A DNA stretch of 64,000 nt from Bacillota bacterium (GCA_023412915.1 JAEZRE010000020.1:292041-356040); one strand, 5' to 3'. Positions 17,159 through 26,341 are shown, numbered from the stretch's first letter. Notes: a model not told the origin generated them from the letters alone. A program made the numbers and translations.

Positions 17159-18904
17159 ATGAAAAGAAAAGGTACCAGGATTTTATGTCTTATCATCGCT
17201 TTTGCATTTTCAATCACCCTAATGTCAGGCTGCGGCAACCAAAATACCGCTAGCCAGGATGAATCCAGCCAGGTTGGATCTAGTTCCACCCAAACAACAA
17301 GTAATCCTGATGATTCGTCTGCGATGAAGCCTATTGAGTTTACCTATTTTATTCCGGATTCCAGCATGAAGATTCCTCCGGCGGATGCTCCCATTCTTCA
17401 ACAGGTTTATGAAAAAACAAAAGTAAAGATCAACTTTGTCATTCCCCCGGCGGATTCGCAGGAGAAACTGAACATTATGCTGGCGGCTGCGGATTACCCG
17501 GATATAATTGAATTTCCCAATTTCGTAACAATGGATAAATATATCAAAGCCGGCTACCTTGTTGCATTGGACGATTTGCTGAACCAATACGGCCCCGATC
17601 TGAAAACAAATCTGGGCAAGATTATGAACAGACTTAAATCGGAAGCGGACGGTAAAATCTATTATCTGCCGAGCAGATACAGGGTCGACGGTGTGGAGAT
17701 GTTTCCGGAAACAAGCTTGACTTTCAGTATCCGTTCCGGGTATCTGGAGAAAAAAGGATGGTATAAGCCTCAGACACTGGGTGATATTGAAAACCTGTTG
17801 AAGGAGATTAAAGCCCAGGATCCGAACACCATACCACTTTCGTTTGCTTTAGGCGGAGGAGAGGTCCGGAATCTTTTAATGGCATTGCTGAAGGTCGGCT
17901 TGGGCTCCAGCGGCTTGACCTATAATGAAAGCGGAGAATTGATCCTGCGGGATGACGATACCTTGGGATATTCTTATAAAAACGAAAATGTACGCAATTT
18001 CTTCATGTGGCTTAACAAGCTATATACGGAGGGCTTGCTCGATAAGGAATCCCCGGTGCTGACCTCCGACGCGCTGAATACAAAGTGCTCTGCCGGAAAA
18101 GTGGCTTCGGTTATTGGAGACTATTGGGGGGCTCCTAATGAAGCGAACAAATATTTCGAATCCAAGAATAATAATGACCAGTTCTACTACTTCTATCCCA
18201 AGGCAAACGAGAACGTAAAGAAGGTGACTTATGCACCTTATTCACTCGCTTACAGCTTTGGCAATGCCATCACTAACAAATGCAAGGATCCCGTAAGAGC
18301 AATGCAGTTTATAAACTATCTGAACACGGAAGACGGTTTTAACGCGATGCATGGTGTTACAAATTTTGATGGTGAGGACAAGGAAGGCTACGATTTTTAT
18401 GTCGACAAAAACCAGGGCAATGCGATATTCCCTACAAAATGGTTCTCGGAACAGCTGACAAAGGATGAGAATTTCGGCGCCAGCCGTGGCTTCATGTCAT
18501 TACTGGGCTTAGGCTTCTCCATGAGTAACCTGCCGGGAGGAAAATATGATTATATCAAAGTTGAAGAGGATGTAGGAGCATGGGACAGCGATGCGATTAA
18601 AAGAATCAAGCAAGGGCTCGGAGTAAAAGGAACCGATTACTTCCCGATGATGAGGGATATGAGCATCGATGTTACCAATATAACAGGATTGCCCCTGGAA
18701 ACTCAAAGCGACGAGGGAGTCATCAAGGGAAAGATAGACGACTATATCAGCAAGGCAGTACCCAAGCTGATCGTTTCCAAAACGGAAGCAGATTTCACCA
18801 AGGGTTATAACGATATGCTGTCTCATCTGGATGAATTAGGTCTTGAGAAGTACCTGACCAAAATGAATGAATTATACAAGTCGAGGAAGAATTTGTGGAA
18901 GTAG
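17159..18904 (+). CDS. Extracellular solute-binding lipoprotein of the CUT1 transporter
   Basis: 581 residues with AGGAGG upstream. A lipoprotein signal peptide ends in the lipobox LMSGC with C25 as the lipidated residue, followed by a Ser/Gln/Thr-rich linker to about residue 55. The rest is the large family-1 binding domain of LplA-like proteins (FTYFIPDSSMKIPPADAPI; SRYRVDGVEMFPE). It catches oligosaccharides outside the membrane and hands them to the two permeases. A 20-bp inverted repeat follows the stop codon. The ligand is unknown; the neighbouring glycosidases suggest a branched plant or host oligosaccharide. Confidence 0.93.
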   Translation: MKRKGTRILCLIIAFAFSITLMSGCGNQNTASQDESSQVGSSSTQTTSNPDDSSAMKPIEFTYFIPDSSMKIPPADAPILQQVYEKTKVKINFVIPPADSQEKLNIMLAAADYPDIIEFPNFVTMDKYIKAGYLVALDDLLNQYGPDLKTNLGKIMNRLKSEADGKIYYLPSRYRVDGVEMFPETSLTFSIRSGYLEKKGWYKPQTLGDIENLLKEIKAQDPNTIPLSFALGGGEVRNLLMALLKVGLGSSGLTYNESGELILRDDDTLGYSYKNENVRNFFMWLNKLYTEGLLDKESPVLTSDALNTKCSAGKVASVIGDYWGAPNEANKYFESKNNNDQFYYFYPKANENVKKVTYAPYSLAYSFGNAITNKCKDPVRAMQFINYLNTEDGFNAMHGVTNFDGEDKEGYDFYVDKNQGNAIFPTKWFSEQLTKDENFGASRGFMSLLGLGFSMSNLPGGKYDYIKVEEDVGAWDSDAIKRIKQGLGVKGTDYFPMMRDMSIDVTNITGLPLETQSDEGVIKGKIDDYISKAVPKLIVSKTEADFTKGYNDMLSHLDELGLEKYLTKMNELYKSRKNLWK

Positions 18905-18956
18905 GATGATGTCCGAAAAGCGGTTCACTGTAAGGAAAGTATAATATTATCAATAA

Positions 18957-18999
18957 ATAAATATTGGATAAAGTAATTATTACTTTATCCAATATTTAT
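18957..18999 (+). terminator. Long AT-rich hairpin after the binding-protein gene
   Basis: Two perfectly complementary 20-nt arms (18957-18976 and 18980-18999) enclose a 3-nt TTA loop. No strong T-run follows, and the stem is AT-rich. It may be a terminator, a partial terminator that lowers ARH/ribokinase expression, or an mRNA-protecting stem. Confidence 0.6.
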
Positions 19000-19051
19000 A
19001 TGAAATTGTTTTATAATAAAAATTATTGTCAGTAAAGCAGGAGGGAAATCT

Positions 19052-21163
19052 ATGCAAAGAATGCCCAAAGATTATATGGAAAAAGTGTATGCGGGATGGC
19101 TTGGGAAAATTATTGGAGTAAGACATGGAGCTCCGATAGAAGGTTGGTCATATGAGAGCCTGAATAATGTTTACGGCGAAATAGACGGATATCTGGTGGA
19201 CTACAAGGATTTTGCGGCGGATGACGACAGCAATGGCCCGATGTTCTTCCTGAGGGCGCTTGAAGATTATACCCACACGTCGGACATTACCGCTGAGCAA
19301 ATCGGCTTGACCTGGCTTAACTATGCACCCTTCGAGCACGGCTTTTACTGGTGGGGCGGTTACGGAAAATCAACCGAGCATACCGCGTATCTTAATTTGA
19401 GAAATGGTATAACAGCTCCAAGGTCAGGCTCTGTCGAGCAAAACGGTGCAATTGTGGCTGAGCAGATAGGCGGTCAGATATTTATAGATACATGGGGCCT
19501 TGTAATTCCGAACAACCCGAAGCTTGCCTCGGAATATGCCGAGAAAGCTGCCAGTGTGTCTCACGGAGGAAACGGAGTTTACGGCGGTATGTTTATAGCG
19601 GCATGTATCAGTGCCGCGTTTGCTGAAACAGATATTGAAAGGATTATTGAAGAAGGCTTGGCGGTAATACCCGCAGATTGCGAGTATGCAAGGATGTCAA
19701 GGGAAGTAATGGGTTTCCATAAGTCGCATCCGGAAGACTGGAGAGAATGCTTCAATTTCGTCAAGGCTAATTTCGGCTATGACAGGTATACCGGCGGATG
19801 TCATATAATTCCCAACTCAGCTATAATAGTGTTGTCACTTTTATATGGCGAAGGAGATTTTTCAAAGACCTTAAACATATGCAATATGTGCGGATGGGAT
19901 ACAGACTGCAATGTTGCCAACGTCGGTACTATCATGGGAGTCAGGAACGGCCTCGAGGGTATTGATTATAATAAATGGAGGAAACCAATCAACGATTTCA
20001 TAGCATGCTCAAGTGTTATAGGAAGTTTGAATATAATGGATTTGCCCTGGTCGGCTACGTATATAGCAAAGCTTGCCTATAAGATTGCGGGAGAGGAAGC
20101 TCCTTCCGAATGGAAGGATATACTCGAAGGCAAGGCCGCCAGATTCCATTTCGAATTTCCCGGCTCTACTCATGGTTTCAGAGTATCGGCAGATGAAGAA
20201 GAAGCCATTGAGTATACAATAGCCCATACAACCGAATTTGCCTTTAATGGAAGCGGAGCGCTCAAAATTGTGGCTGGAAGGCTATATAAGGGCAAAAAGC
20301 TAAATATATTCCATAAAACCTATTACAGGCCGAAGGACTTTCATGACAGCAGATATGATCCGTGCTTTTCACCCATACTGTATCCAGGTCAAACTGTGAG
20401 TGGAAACGTCATGACCCATGAAGACACAAGGGCATGTATCTATGTGAAGGATGGAAACAGCGGAGAGTATATAAAAGCTCCATGGAGAGATTTAAAGGCC
20501 GGAGAGTGGAGTGAGCTATCCTTTGATATACCAAGGCTGGAAGGAGCGTGCATCGAGGAAGCCGGATTTATGATTATACCAAGTTCCGAGGTGCTGGTTG
20601 CATATATCGACGATTTTGACTTCAGAGGAAATCCGGATTATACGATAGATTTTAGTAAGGAGAAAATGGAGGTTTGGAATGCACGCCATCTCGAGGTAAG
20701 TCAGTTTACCTATCTAAAGGGTATATGGACACTGGAGAACGGCGAACTCAGCGGAAGCTGCTGCGACTTTGGCGAGGCTTACACAGGAGGTCGTGACTGG
20801 AAGGATTATACGCTGGAAGCAACATTGAAACCAATGCTTGGAGAATTCCACAGCATTAATTTCAGAGTTCAGGGAGCCATACGTTCCTATGCGGTCGGAT
20901 TAGCTCCCGATAATAAACTTGTTTTATCAAAAAATGAGAACGGATACAGGACGTTAAAGGAAGCGGAATTCCCATGGCAAGCCGGTAAGGAATACACCCT
21001 GAAAATCGAGGTGGCGGGCGCCGGGATGAAAATAACCGGTGGGGACAGGCTGTTGATAGAATATACGGATTCTGACAAGCCATACTTGTATGGGCAAATT
21101 GGCGTTTCCATACAAAAAGGAAGCCACTGCCATTATAAGAATTTCAAGATTGGAACACTTTAG
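19052..21163 (+). CDS. ARH-fold hydrolase with C-terminal beta-sandwich domains, paralogue 3
   Basis: 703 residues with GGAGGG six bases before the ATG. Residues 5-350 are the ARH fold: VYAGWLGKIIGVRHGAPIEG, DFAADDDS with D57-D59, and CGWDTDCN with D283/D285. Residues from about 360 on form two beta-sandwich regions. The last, about 530-703, resembles a LamG/concanavalin-type or 3-keto-disaccharide-hydrolase-like domain (YTLEATLKPMLGEFHSINFRVQG). Such attached domains usually bind carbohydrate, which argues for a glycan or riboside substrate rather than an ADP-ribosylated protein. There is no signal peptide. It is followed after 36 bp by a ribokinase-like gene, so ribose release and phosphorylation may be consecutive steps (inference). 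Confidence 0.85.
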   Translation: MQRMPKDYMEKVYAGWLGKIIGVRHGAPIEGWSYESLNNVYGEIDGYLVDYKDFAADDDSNGPMFFLRALEDYTHTSDITAEQIGLTWLNYAPFEHGFYWWGGYGKSTEHTAYLNLRNGITAPRSGSVEQNGAIVAEQIGGQIFIDTWGLVIPNNPKLASEYAEKAASVSHGGNGVYGGMFIAACISAAFAETDIERIIEEGLAVIPADCEYARMSREVMGFHKSHPEDWRECFNFVKANFGYDRYTGGCHIIPNSAIIVLSLLYGEGDFSKTLNICNMCGWDTDCNVANVGTIMGVRNGLEGIDYNKWRKPINDFIACSSVIGSLNIMDLPWSATYIAKLAYKIAGEEAPSEWKDILEGKAARFHFEFPGSTHGFRVSADEEEAIEYTIAHTTEFAFNGSGALKIVAGRLYKGKKLNIFHKTYYRPKDFHDSRYDPCFSPILYPGQTVSGNVMTHEDTRACIYVKDGNSGEYIKAPWRDLKAGEWSELSFDIPRLEGACIEEAGFMIIPSSEVLVAYIDDFDFRGNPDYTIDFSKEKMEVWNARHLEVSQFTYLKGIWTLENGELSGSCCDFGEAYTGGRDWKDYTLEATLKPMLGEFHSINFRVQGAIRSYAVGLAPDNKLVLSKNENGYRTLKEAEFPWQAGKEYTLKIEVAGAGMKITGGDRLLIEYTDSDKPYLYGQIGVSIQKGSHCHYKNFKIGTL

Positions 21164-21199
21164 ACGGTTCCCATTGACAGTGTACGGGGGGAAATTATT

Positions 21200-22093
21200 A
21201 TGATTATCAATTTTGGTTCGCTGAATATCGATTATGTTTATTCGGTGAAAAACTTAGTTAGGCCGGGGGAGACCATTCTATGCACTGACTATAATGTTTA
21301 CGCCGGAGGTAAGGGATTAAACCAATCCGTTGCCGCGGGAAGGGCGGGAGGTCGTGTCCGCCATGCGGGGATGGTTGGCGAGGAGGGTAAATTCCTTCTT
21401 GACCTTTTGAAGGCTGCGCAGGTGGATATATCACTTGTTAAAATAGTCAATGCCAGGAACGGACATACCGCTATTCAAGTAGATAAAAGTGGTCAGAACT
21501 CCATAATCCTTTATGGAGGCACTAATCATATGCTGGACGCGGATTATGCCGGAGTAGTTGCCGACACTCTTTCAAAAGGGGATATCGTTCTGTTCCAGAA
21601 CGAAACCTCGGCAATCCCCGATTTGATGAGGCTGGCTGCAGCCAAAGGATGCATTATTGCATTAAACCCTTCGCCGATGGACGATAGAATTGGCGCTCTG
21701 CCCCTGGAGCTTGTCGATATATTTATCCTGAATGAGATTGAAGGCGAGGGAATGACAGATAGAAGCGAGCCGGAGGAAGTTCTCGACAGTCTGGTTTCGC
21801 GGTTCCCGAAAGCGAAGATTTTATTGACGCTTGGCAAAGCGGGAATGCGTTTTGCATATGGTGAGGAGAGGTTCGCGGAGGGTGTGTTTGATTATGGTGC
21901 TCTTGTTGATACCACCGCCGCTGGAGATACGTTTACAGGTTATTACCTGGCTGCAGTTTCGCAGGGAATGGATGACAGGGAAGCTGTCAAACGGGCCACA
22001 GTAGCGTCCGGAATATGTATTACGCGTGCAGGCGCCGCACAATCAATACCTCTTGCATCAGAGGTCGAAGCCGCGTTGAAATCCAAAAGCTGA
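21200..22093 (+). CDS. PfkB-family carbohydrate kinase, ribokinase-like
   Basis: 297 residues with GGGGGGAAA before the ATG. The family signatures are present: YAGGKGLNQSVAAGRAGG near residue 34 and DTTAAGDTFTGYYLAA near residue 236, where the Asp after AAG is the catalytic base. LLTLGKAGM and NPSPMDD also fit ribokinase. It phosphorylates a sugar with ATP; D-ribose to ribose 5-phosphate is the best guess and would feed the RpiB-like enzyme at 6709. Deoxyribose, fructose or a nucleoside remain possible. It closes the plus-strand run that starts with the ABC transporter. Confidence 0.87.
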   Translation: MIINFGSLNIDYVYSVKNLVRPGETILCTDYNVYAGGKGLNQSVAAGRAGGRVRHAGMVGEEGKFLLDLLKAAQVDISLVKIVNARNGHTAIQVDKSGQNSIILYGGTNHMLDADYAGVVADTLSKGDIVLFQNETSAIPDLMRLAAAKGCIIALNPSPMDDRIGALPLELVDIFILNEIEGEGMTDRSEPEEVLDSLVSRFPKAKILLTLGKAGMRFAYGEERFAEGVFDYGALVDTTAAGDTFTGYYLAAVSQGMDDREAVKRATVASGICITRAGAAQSIPLASEVEAALKSKS

Positions 22094-22114
22094 GGAATAA
22101 TATATTTTTTTGAG

Positions 22115-22150
22115 TAACCGGATGTCGGGAATTGTTCCGGCATCCGGTTA
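22115..22150 (+). terminator. GC-rich hairpin after the kinase gene
   Basis: TAACCGGATG pairs with CATCCGGTTA through a stem of about 16 bp with two G-T type mismatches. It lacks a downstream T-run, so termination efficiency is doubtful. Confidence 0.45.
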
Positions 22151-22170
22151 TGTCTAAATATGCCCACATG

Positions 22171-22215
22171 ATAAAAAAAGGACGTCTCCCTCCGGCATGC
22201 CGGAAATGAGACGTC
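22171..22215 (-). terminator. Terminator of the GH120 gene
   Basis: Read on the minus strand, GACGTCTC and GAGACGTC pair around a second palindrome (CCGGCATGCCGG) and are followed by CTTTTTTTAT. This is a standard intrinsic terminator for the gene ending at 22249. Confidence 0.8.
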
Positions 22216-22248
22216 ACTATTGGTTACAAATAGGGCTTATATTTGCGA

Positions 22249-24237
22249 TTATAGTTTAATATTATCGGAAGATTCTGCGAACGGACCCGGGATAACATGA
22301 ATACCGCGATGATTTCCGAAGTAGTCCGCGTCAAAGCGTATCGGTGTTCCATCCGCGTTTTCAAAGTATGCTTCCGGTTCGAAGGCTTTGCCGAGAATTT
22401 CAGTATGGATCATCCGGTCGCTGAAGTCCTTGAGGTAATCATATACATTTGTGTTCAGATAATAATGACCGTCTTTTTCCACCAGTTCTACTTTAAGATC
22501 CTGAGCATTGTTTTCAACGAACAGACCGTCCACTTCGTTTTTCCAGGGTTTGGCGCCGTTCAAATATACATTCCCTTCGCTCCAGACCGGCAGATGACCT
22601 GTATGAGCAGGCTCTAAAGCTCTCATGTTTGGACGCTGGGAAAAATCGAACTGCGCAATCCATTGATCATAGGTTGGGTAATCATCGAAAACGTGTGTGC
22701 CGACTTGTCTGTTTTCCCGCCTGGCAACTACGCTTTGATCATCGTAGGTCACATAGTCATCCGAAGGCCATTTCTGGACAAAGATATTGTTGTAGAAACG
22801 ATCGTCACCATGGAGAAAGGTCATAAAGCCCATCACTTCCGTACGGTGTGGCATGTGATACGGCGTATAGCGCCAGGTTGTTCCCGCACCGACGTCGGTT
22901 AACGCACCACAGATGAGGTTGTGAACCATAGCCACGCCCTGTGTCGCAAAACGAAGGCTGGCGTCTGAGAGCAGAATATTATTATCGATCAGTGTTGGAC
23001 CGTGGCTGACTTCCACAAATATATCCTGGGACATCATGCTTCCCGGAAGATTTTTTGCAAACGACGGCCGCTGGTTATCATGCAGCAGGTTCTGGGTAAT
23101 ACGCGTGCCCTGAGCTTCCCAGTCACACCAGATTCCCATCGTACAATGGTGGATATGGTTGCGGCGCATGACCACATCAATGGCCGCATGCATTTTGATC
23201 CCGGAAATTTCCGCTCCACCAAGCTCCATCATATTATTTATGTGGTGAATATGGTTGTCCTCGATGGTGCTGAAAACACCGCCCATACGGCCGATAATGC
23301 CGCCCTGTTCACAATGGTGAATGTTACAGCGGCGCACTATGTGGCTGCCGATTTTTTCTTTCAGCCATCCGTGATACTGGCCGCGGCAGACCGCGTCCCG
23401 TTCCATCTGGGTAGGACTCTTTACGTATTTGTATGTAAAGTAGTGATCGTTATCAGGATCAAGATATTTGCCCAGAGAAATGCCGGCGCACTTGCTGTTT
23501 GAAATTTCACAATCCTCAATGATCCAGCCTTTGCTCCAGTGGGGACCGATCATTCCATCCTGAAAAGCTGCGGGTGGCGCCCAGGTGGTGGCAGCTTTAT
23601 CAATTTTAAATCCTCTGACCGTATGATAGCCGATGCCGGTTACAGAAGGCATGAAACACCTGCGACGGACATTGATCTCTACATTTTCCTTATTCGGATC
23701 CTGACCCTGGAAATTGGCATAAATAATAGTTTCATCAGCAGCTTTATCCTGTTCAGCATACCACTTATAAACAGATTCTTCCGGTACCCAGCTGCATTCA
23801 TAAACATCGCCTTTGATACACTCTTCCAAAGCTGTGGCTTCATACAGCGCCTTGCCATTTAAATAAACACAGCCGGTATGTTTATTCGGCGTCGCGAAAT
23901 ACCAGTCTCCATATACTAAAGTCGTATAAGGATTGTATTCGCCGAAAACACTGTTTGCAATCCGGCACACCCAGACATTTTCTTTGTAATGCTGCCAGGT
24001 TTTTACCTGCTCCGCGCCTGTGACCGCAGCACCAAGAGGTGTAGTACTGGTATAGGTGATACGGGCATCTTCAGTACCGGCATGAACCGGATCCACATAT
24101 TCCCGGTAAACCCCCGGTGCTACCAGCACTTCATCACCGGGAAGCGCCAGCTTCGCGGCTTCGTTGATCTGACGGAATGGTCTGTCGATGGAACCATTGC
24201 CGTCTTTCGCAGCATTTGCATCTACATAGTATTTCAT
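22249..24237 (-). CDS. GH120-family beta-xylosidase
   Basis: 662 residues from the ATG at 24237, chosen because GGAGG stands five bases before it. It is a right-handed parallel beta-helix enzyme that closely recalls Thermoanaerobacterium XylC of family GH120: GPHWSKGWIIEDCEI, EKIGSHIVRRC, SGIKMHAAIDV and VEVSHGP match remembered family blocks. By analogy the nucleophile is the Asp of WCDWEAQGTR (residue 372) and the acid/base is the Glu of DIFVEVSHGP (residue 409). The spacing between them is about 14 residues longer than in XylC, owing to an insert around QRPSFAKNLPGS. It should release xylose from xylo-oligosaccharides in the cytoplasm, as no signal peptide is present. It is a single gene with its own terminator. 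Confidence 0.88.
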   Translation of the reverse strand: MKYYVDANAAKDGNGSIDRPFRQINEAAKLALPGDEVLVAPGVYREYVDPVHAGTEDARITYTSTTPLGAAVTGAEQVKTWQHYKENVWVCRIANSVFGEYNPYTTLVYGDWYFATPNKHTGCVYLNGKALYEATALEECIKGDVYECSWVPEESVYKWYAEQDKAADETIIYANFQGQDPNKENVEINVRRRCFMPSVTGIGYHTVRGFKIDKAATTWAPPAAFQDGMIGPHWSKGWIIEDCEISNSKCAGISLGKYLDPDNDHYFTYKYVKSPTQMERDAVCRGQYHGWLKEKIGSHIVRRCNIHHCEQGGIIGRMGGVFSTIEDNHIHHINNMMELGGAEISGIKMHAAIDVVMRRNHIHHCTMGIWCDWEAQGTRITQNLLHDNQRPSFAKNLPGSMMSQDIFVEVSHGPTLIDNNILLSDASLRFATQGVAMVHNLICGALTDVGAGTTWRYTPYHMPHRTEVMGFMTFLHGDDRFYNNIFVQKWPSDDYVTYDDQSVVARRENRQVGTHVFDDYPTYDQWIAQFDFSQRPNMRALEPAHTGHLPVWSEGNVYLNGAKPWKNEVDGLFVENNAQDLKVELVEKDGHYYLNTNVYDYLKDFSDRMIHTEILGKAFEPEAYFENADGTPIRFDADYFGNHRGIHVIPGPFAESSDNIKL

Positions 24238-24417
24238 GATAACCTCCCATTGTTGAAATGATACAACTTCTGACATCATTCATTATATAACATAATTGTC
24301 TCCAGTTCATTATTCCCTAATAAAATCAGTAATTACATTTTCATTTCTTTTCCGCTAAACACGGTTCTTGTTGCTCTTATTGCCGGCGCTAAATGCAGAG
24401 GATTGGAAAAAACGGCT

Positions 24418-24936
24418 TTATTGAGGTCCATTAAACATGAAATGTGTCAAGATGTATCCTGCCGCAATCAATGCGAGGACAGTGCCGGCAACGCATATGA
24501 TGGTAATGGCTCTATACATGTTCTTGCCGAAGAGCCTGGACAACAGGGCATACACCACTATTCCGGTTATCCCTCCCGCAGTGTTGACAATCAAATCGGT
24601 AACATCGCTGCGCCCGATGGCCAGAATATATTGCAATGCTTCGAGGGCAAAGCTCGTCAGAAAAATCGGGATAATACGCCTGATGAAATTCCACTTCGGT
24701 GCAAGCAAGGATATATATAGTCCGAAAGGAACGAAAATCACAATGTTGGAACATGTCTCTGAAATTGTATTAAAAGTGCCCCTCTCTGAACCAAAAAAGG
24801 GGATTGGATTTATCATTCTAAGAGTACCGCTGCCAATATACGGAATGCCGATTTTCCAAAGAACAGCCCATGTCAGGATAATGAAATAAATACCGAATAA
24901 CGCAAGAATGAGTTTGTTGCTTTTGGGGTTGTCCAT
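24418..24936 (-). CDS. VanZ-like membrane protein
   Basis: 172 residues with about five membrane segments (first at 9-27). The region FVPFGLYISLL, then LQYILAIGRSDVTDLIVNTAGGITG, is typical of the VanZ/acetobutylicum phosphotransbutyrylase-region family. The role of stand-alone VanZ proteins is not known; the namesake gives low-level teicoplanin resistance. A promoter is visible at 24994-25022 on the same strand. Confidence 0.82.
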   Translation of the reverse strand: MDNPKSNKLILALFGIYFIILTWAVLWKIGIPYIGSGTLRMINPIPFFGSERGTFNTISETCSNIVIFVPFGLYISLLAPKWNFIRRIIPIFLTSFALEALQYILAIGRSDVTDLIVNTAGGITGIVVYALLSRLFGKNMYRAITIICVAGTVLALIAAGYILTHFMFNGPQ

Positions 24937-24993
24937 TCCTCTGCCTCGCTCCTATCTGCTTCCGTATTTGCCTTGTGTAATATAAACCAAAGT

Positions 24994-25022
24994 ATTATAC
25001 AACATCCGGGGTTTTAGTACAA
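24994..25022 (-). promoter_or_regulatory. Promoter of the VanZ-like gene
   Basis: On the minus strand, TTGTAC (25022-25017) and TATAAT (24999-24994) are exactly 17 bases apart. The 304-bp gap 24937-25240 holds this promoter and the divergent one at 25142, and nothing else I can recognise. Confidence 0.6.
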
Positions 25023-25141
25023 CCAGCTGACTTTCCGCCGCCTTTTTCTGACAGGAGGACGCTTCTGACGGTCTTTCCAATTCCATGACCGCTTTGCGGA
25101 AAGAAATTTAGTTTATCAATAGTGTATATTCGTATTTCAAT

Positions 25142-25170
25142 TTGACCATACGTGAAATTGTTGATACTAT
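25142..25170 (+). promoter_or_regulatory. Promoter of the acyltransferase gene
   Basis: TTGACC (25142-25147) and TACTAT (25165-25170) are 17 bases apart. Because the promoter occupies this stretch, the ATG at 25142 that overlaps it cannot be the true start of the downstream gene. Confidence 0.55.
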
Positions 25171-25240
25171 TAATGTTGATAGTAGGAAAGTGTTCAAGTT
25201 CGGGATAGAATTGAATTCTAGTAAATTCAGAGGGAATATT

Positions 25241-26026
25241 ATGCATTTGTTTAATGCCAGTTCATTGTTTAACGAAGCTGCAGAAAAAGAAATATTAGGT
25301 ATTGTAAATAACCCGGAGAAATTACGGAATAAATTGATTGAAGTAAAGAAAATGCTCTTGAAGGTATATAATTTTAAAGCTTATAACGTACCGGAGGATT
25401 TTACTACCGCTTCCTATATAATAGCGACCAATCATTTAACCGATTCCGATGCACCGCTGATAATGAGCTATTATTATGAGGTTATGCACCGGGTTACAGA
25501 TACTTATCCGGAACTGTTTGTTTTTGCTAAAGAAAATTGCTTTAACGGTGTCTCCATACCAAAAGAATTAATGCCGATATTGGAGATGGAAAAGGTTTTT
25601 GCAGTTAACCGTAAAAGTTTCGGCGGATCGATGGCGGCGATGAGAGCCGCGTCAAAGTGGTTTGCCGAGGGTAAAAAACCAAAGCATTTTCTGATATTCT
25701 CTCAGGGAACAATTTATGATATTAATAAGGACATAGCTGAAGACATTGAGTCGGGGGCCTTCTGGTTGTCCAGACTGCTGGGTATTCCCGTTTTACCGGC
25801 ATTTATCGAGCAGGCTGTTGAAGGGGCCACGAATCGGCTGGTGTTTGGAAAACCTATTGTTATACCCAAGGACTGCCGTAATTTTGACGCTCATAAGCAA
25901 TTATGGCTGGAAAGAGTAATCGAAGCACAGGATGAATTAGCGGCGCTCACAGGAATTCCGGCAAGAGAAGCAGCGCTTGATAAAGAACATCAAACGAGAA
26001 AAAGGTTTTTGCCGACCGTGGGGTGA
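25241..26026 (+). CDS. Glycerophosphate acyltransferase-like protein (PlsC family)
   Basis: 261 residues from the ATG at 25241, which follows a GAGGG site; the frame is open upstream but runs over the promoter. The acyltransferase block I is ATNHLTDSDAP, which fits HX4D with the catalytic His and Asp. FSQGTIYD corresponds to the substrate-binding block III, where a Glu is more common than the Gln seen here. Family members transfer acyl chains to lysophosphatidate or related acceptors at the membrane. No membrane segment is obvious. A bidirectional terminator follows. Confidence 0.78.
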   Translation: MHLFNASSLFNEAAEKEILGIVNNPEKLRNKLIEVKKMLLKVYNFKAYNVPEDFTTASYIIATNHLTDSDAPLIMSYYYEVMHRVTDTYPELFVFAKENCFNGVSIPKELMPILEMEKVFAVNRKSFGGSMAAMRAASKWFAEGKKPKHFLIFSQGTIYDINKDIAEDIESGAFWLSRLLGIPVLPAFIEQAVEGATNRLVFGKPIVIPKDCRNFDAHKQLWLERVIEAQDELAALTGIPAREAALDKEHQTRKRFLPTVG

Positions 26027-26047
26027 TTTCGCCTGCCGGCTCCATAG

Positions 26048-26081
26048 AAAAAGCGCCTGTCCGGATGGATTGGCGCTTTTT
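26048..26081. terminator. Bidirectional intrinsic terminator
   Basis: AAAAAGCGCC and GGCGCTTTTT form a perfect 10-bp stem with a 14-nt loop, A-rich on the left and T-rich on the right. It lies between the acyltransferase gene and a convergent small gene and can serve both. Confidence 0.8.
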
Positions 26082-26116
26082 AAGTGGATAGAGACGAGGG
26101 ACAGCCGGCGGTGCGT

Positions 26117-26341
26117 CTAGTAAACAACGGGCGACGGGTTACAGCTCGGGTATGGCGTCACATTTTGTATCTCGCTATATAAATAATGCTTCAATGCAAA
26201 TTGTGTCTGATAAAGGTACTCGAGCAAGTATATATTTGTGCCGTCGAAACTGCATAGTTTGCCTGCGACTCCCTGACCGTTGACGAGAGATACGCCGACG
26301 TTCTGGTTGAGTAAGTATGGCAGCATGTATTGCCATGACAT
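26117..26341 (-). CDS. Small conserved-looking protein of 74 residues, unknown function
   Basis: 74 residues with a very good GGAGG site nine bases before the ATG and a terminator behind it, so it is very likely expressed. The sequence MSWQYMLPYLLNQNVGVSLV, then GQGVAGKLCSFDGTNIYLLEYL, suggests a small beta-barrel-like fold, as in DUF2642-type spore coat proteins, but I do not recognise the family with certainty. There is no signal peptide. Its C-terminus is rich in Pro and Tyr. Confidence 0.6.
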   Translation of the reverse strand: MSWQYMLPYLLNQNVGVSLVNGQGVAGKLCSFDGTNIYLLEYLYQTQFALKHYLYSEIQNVTPYPSCNPSPVVY

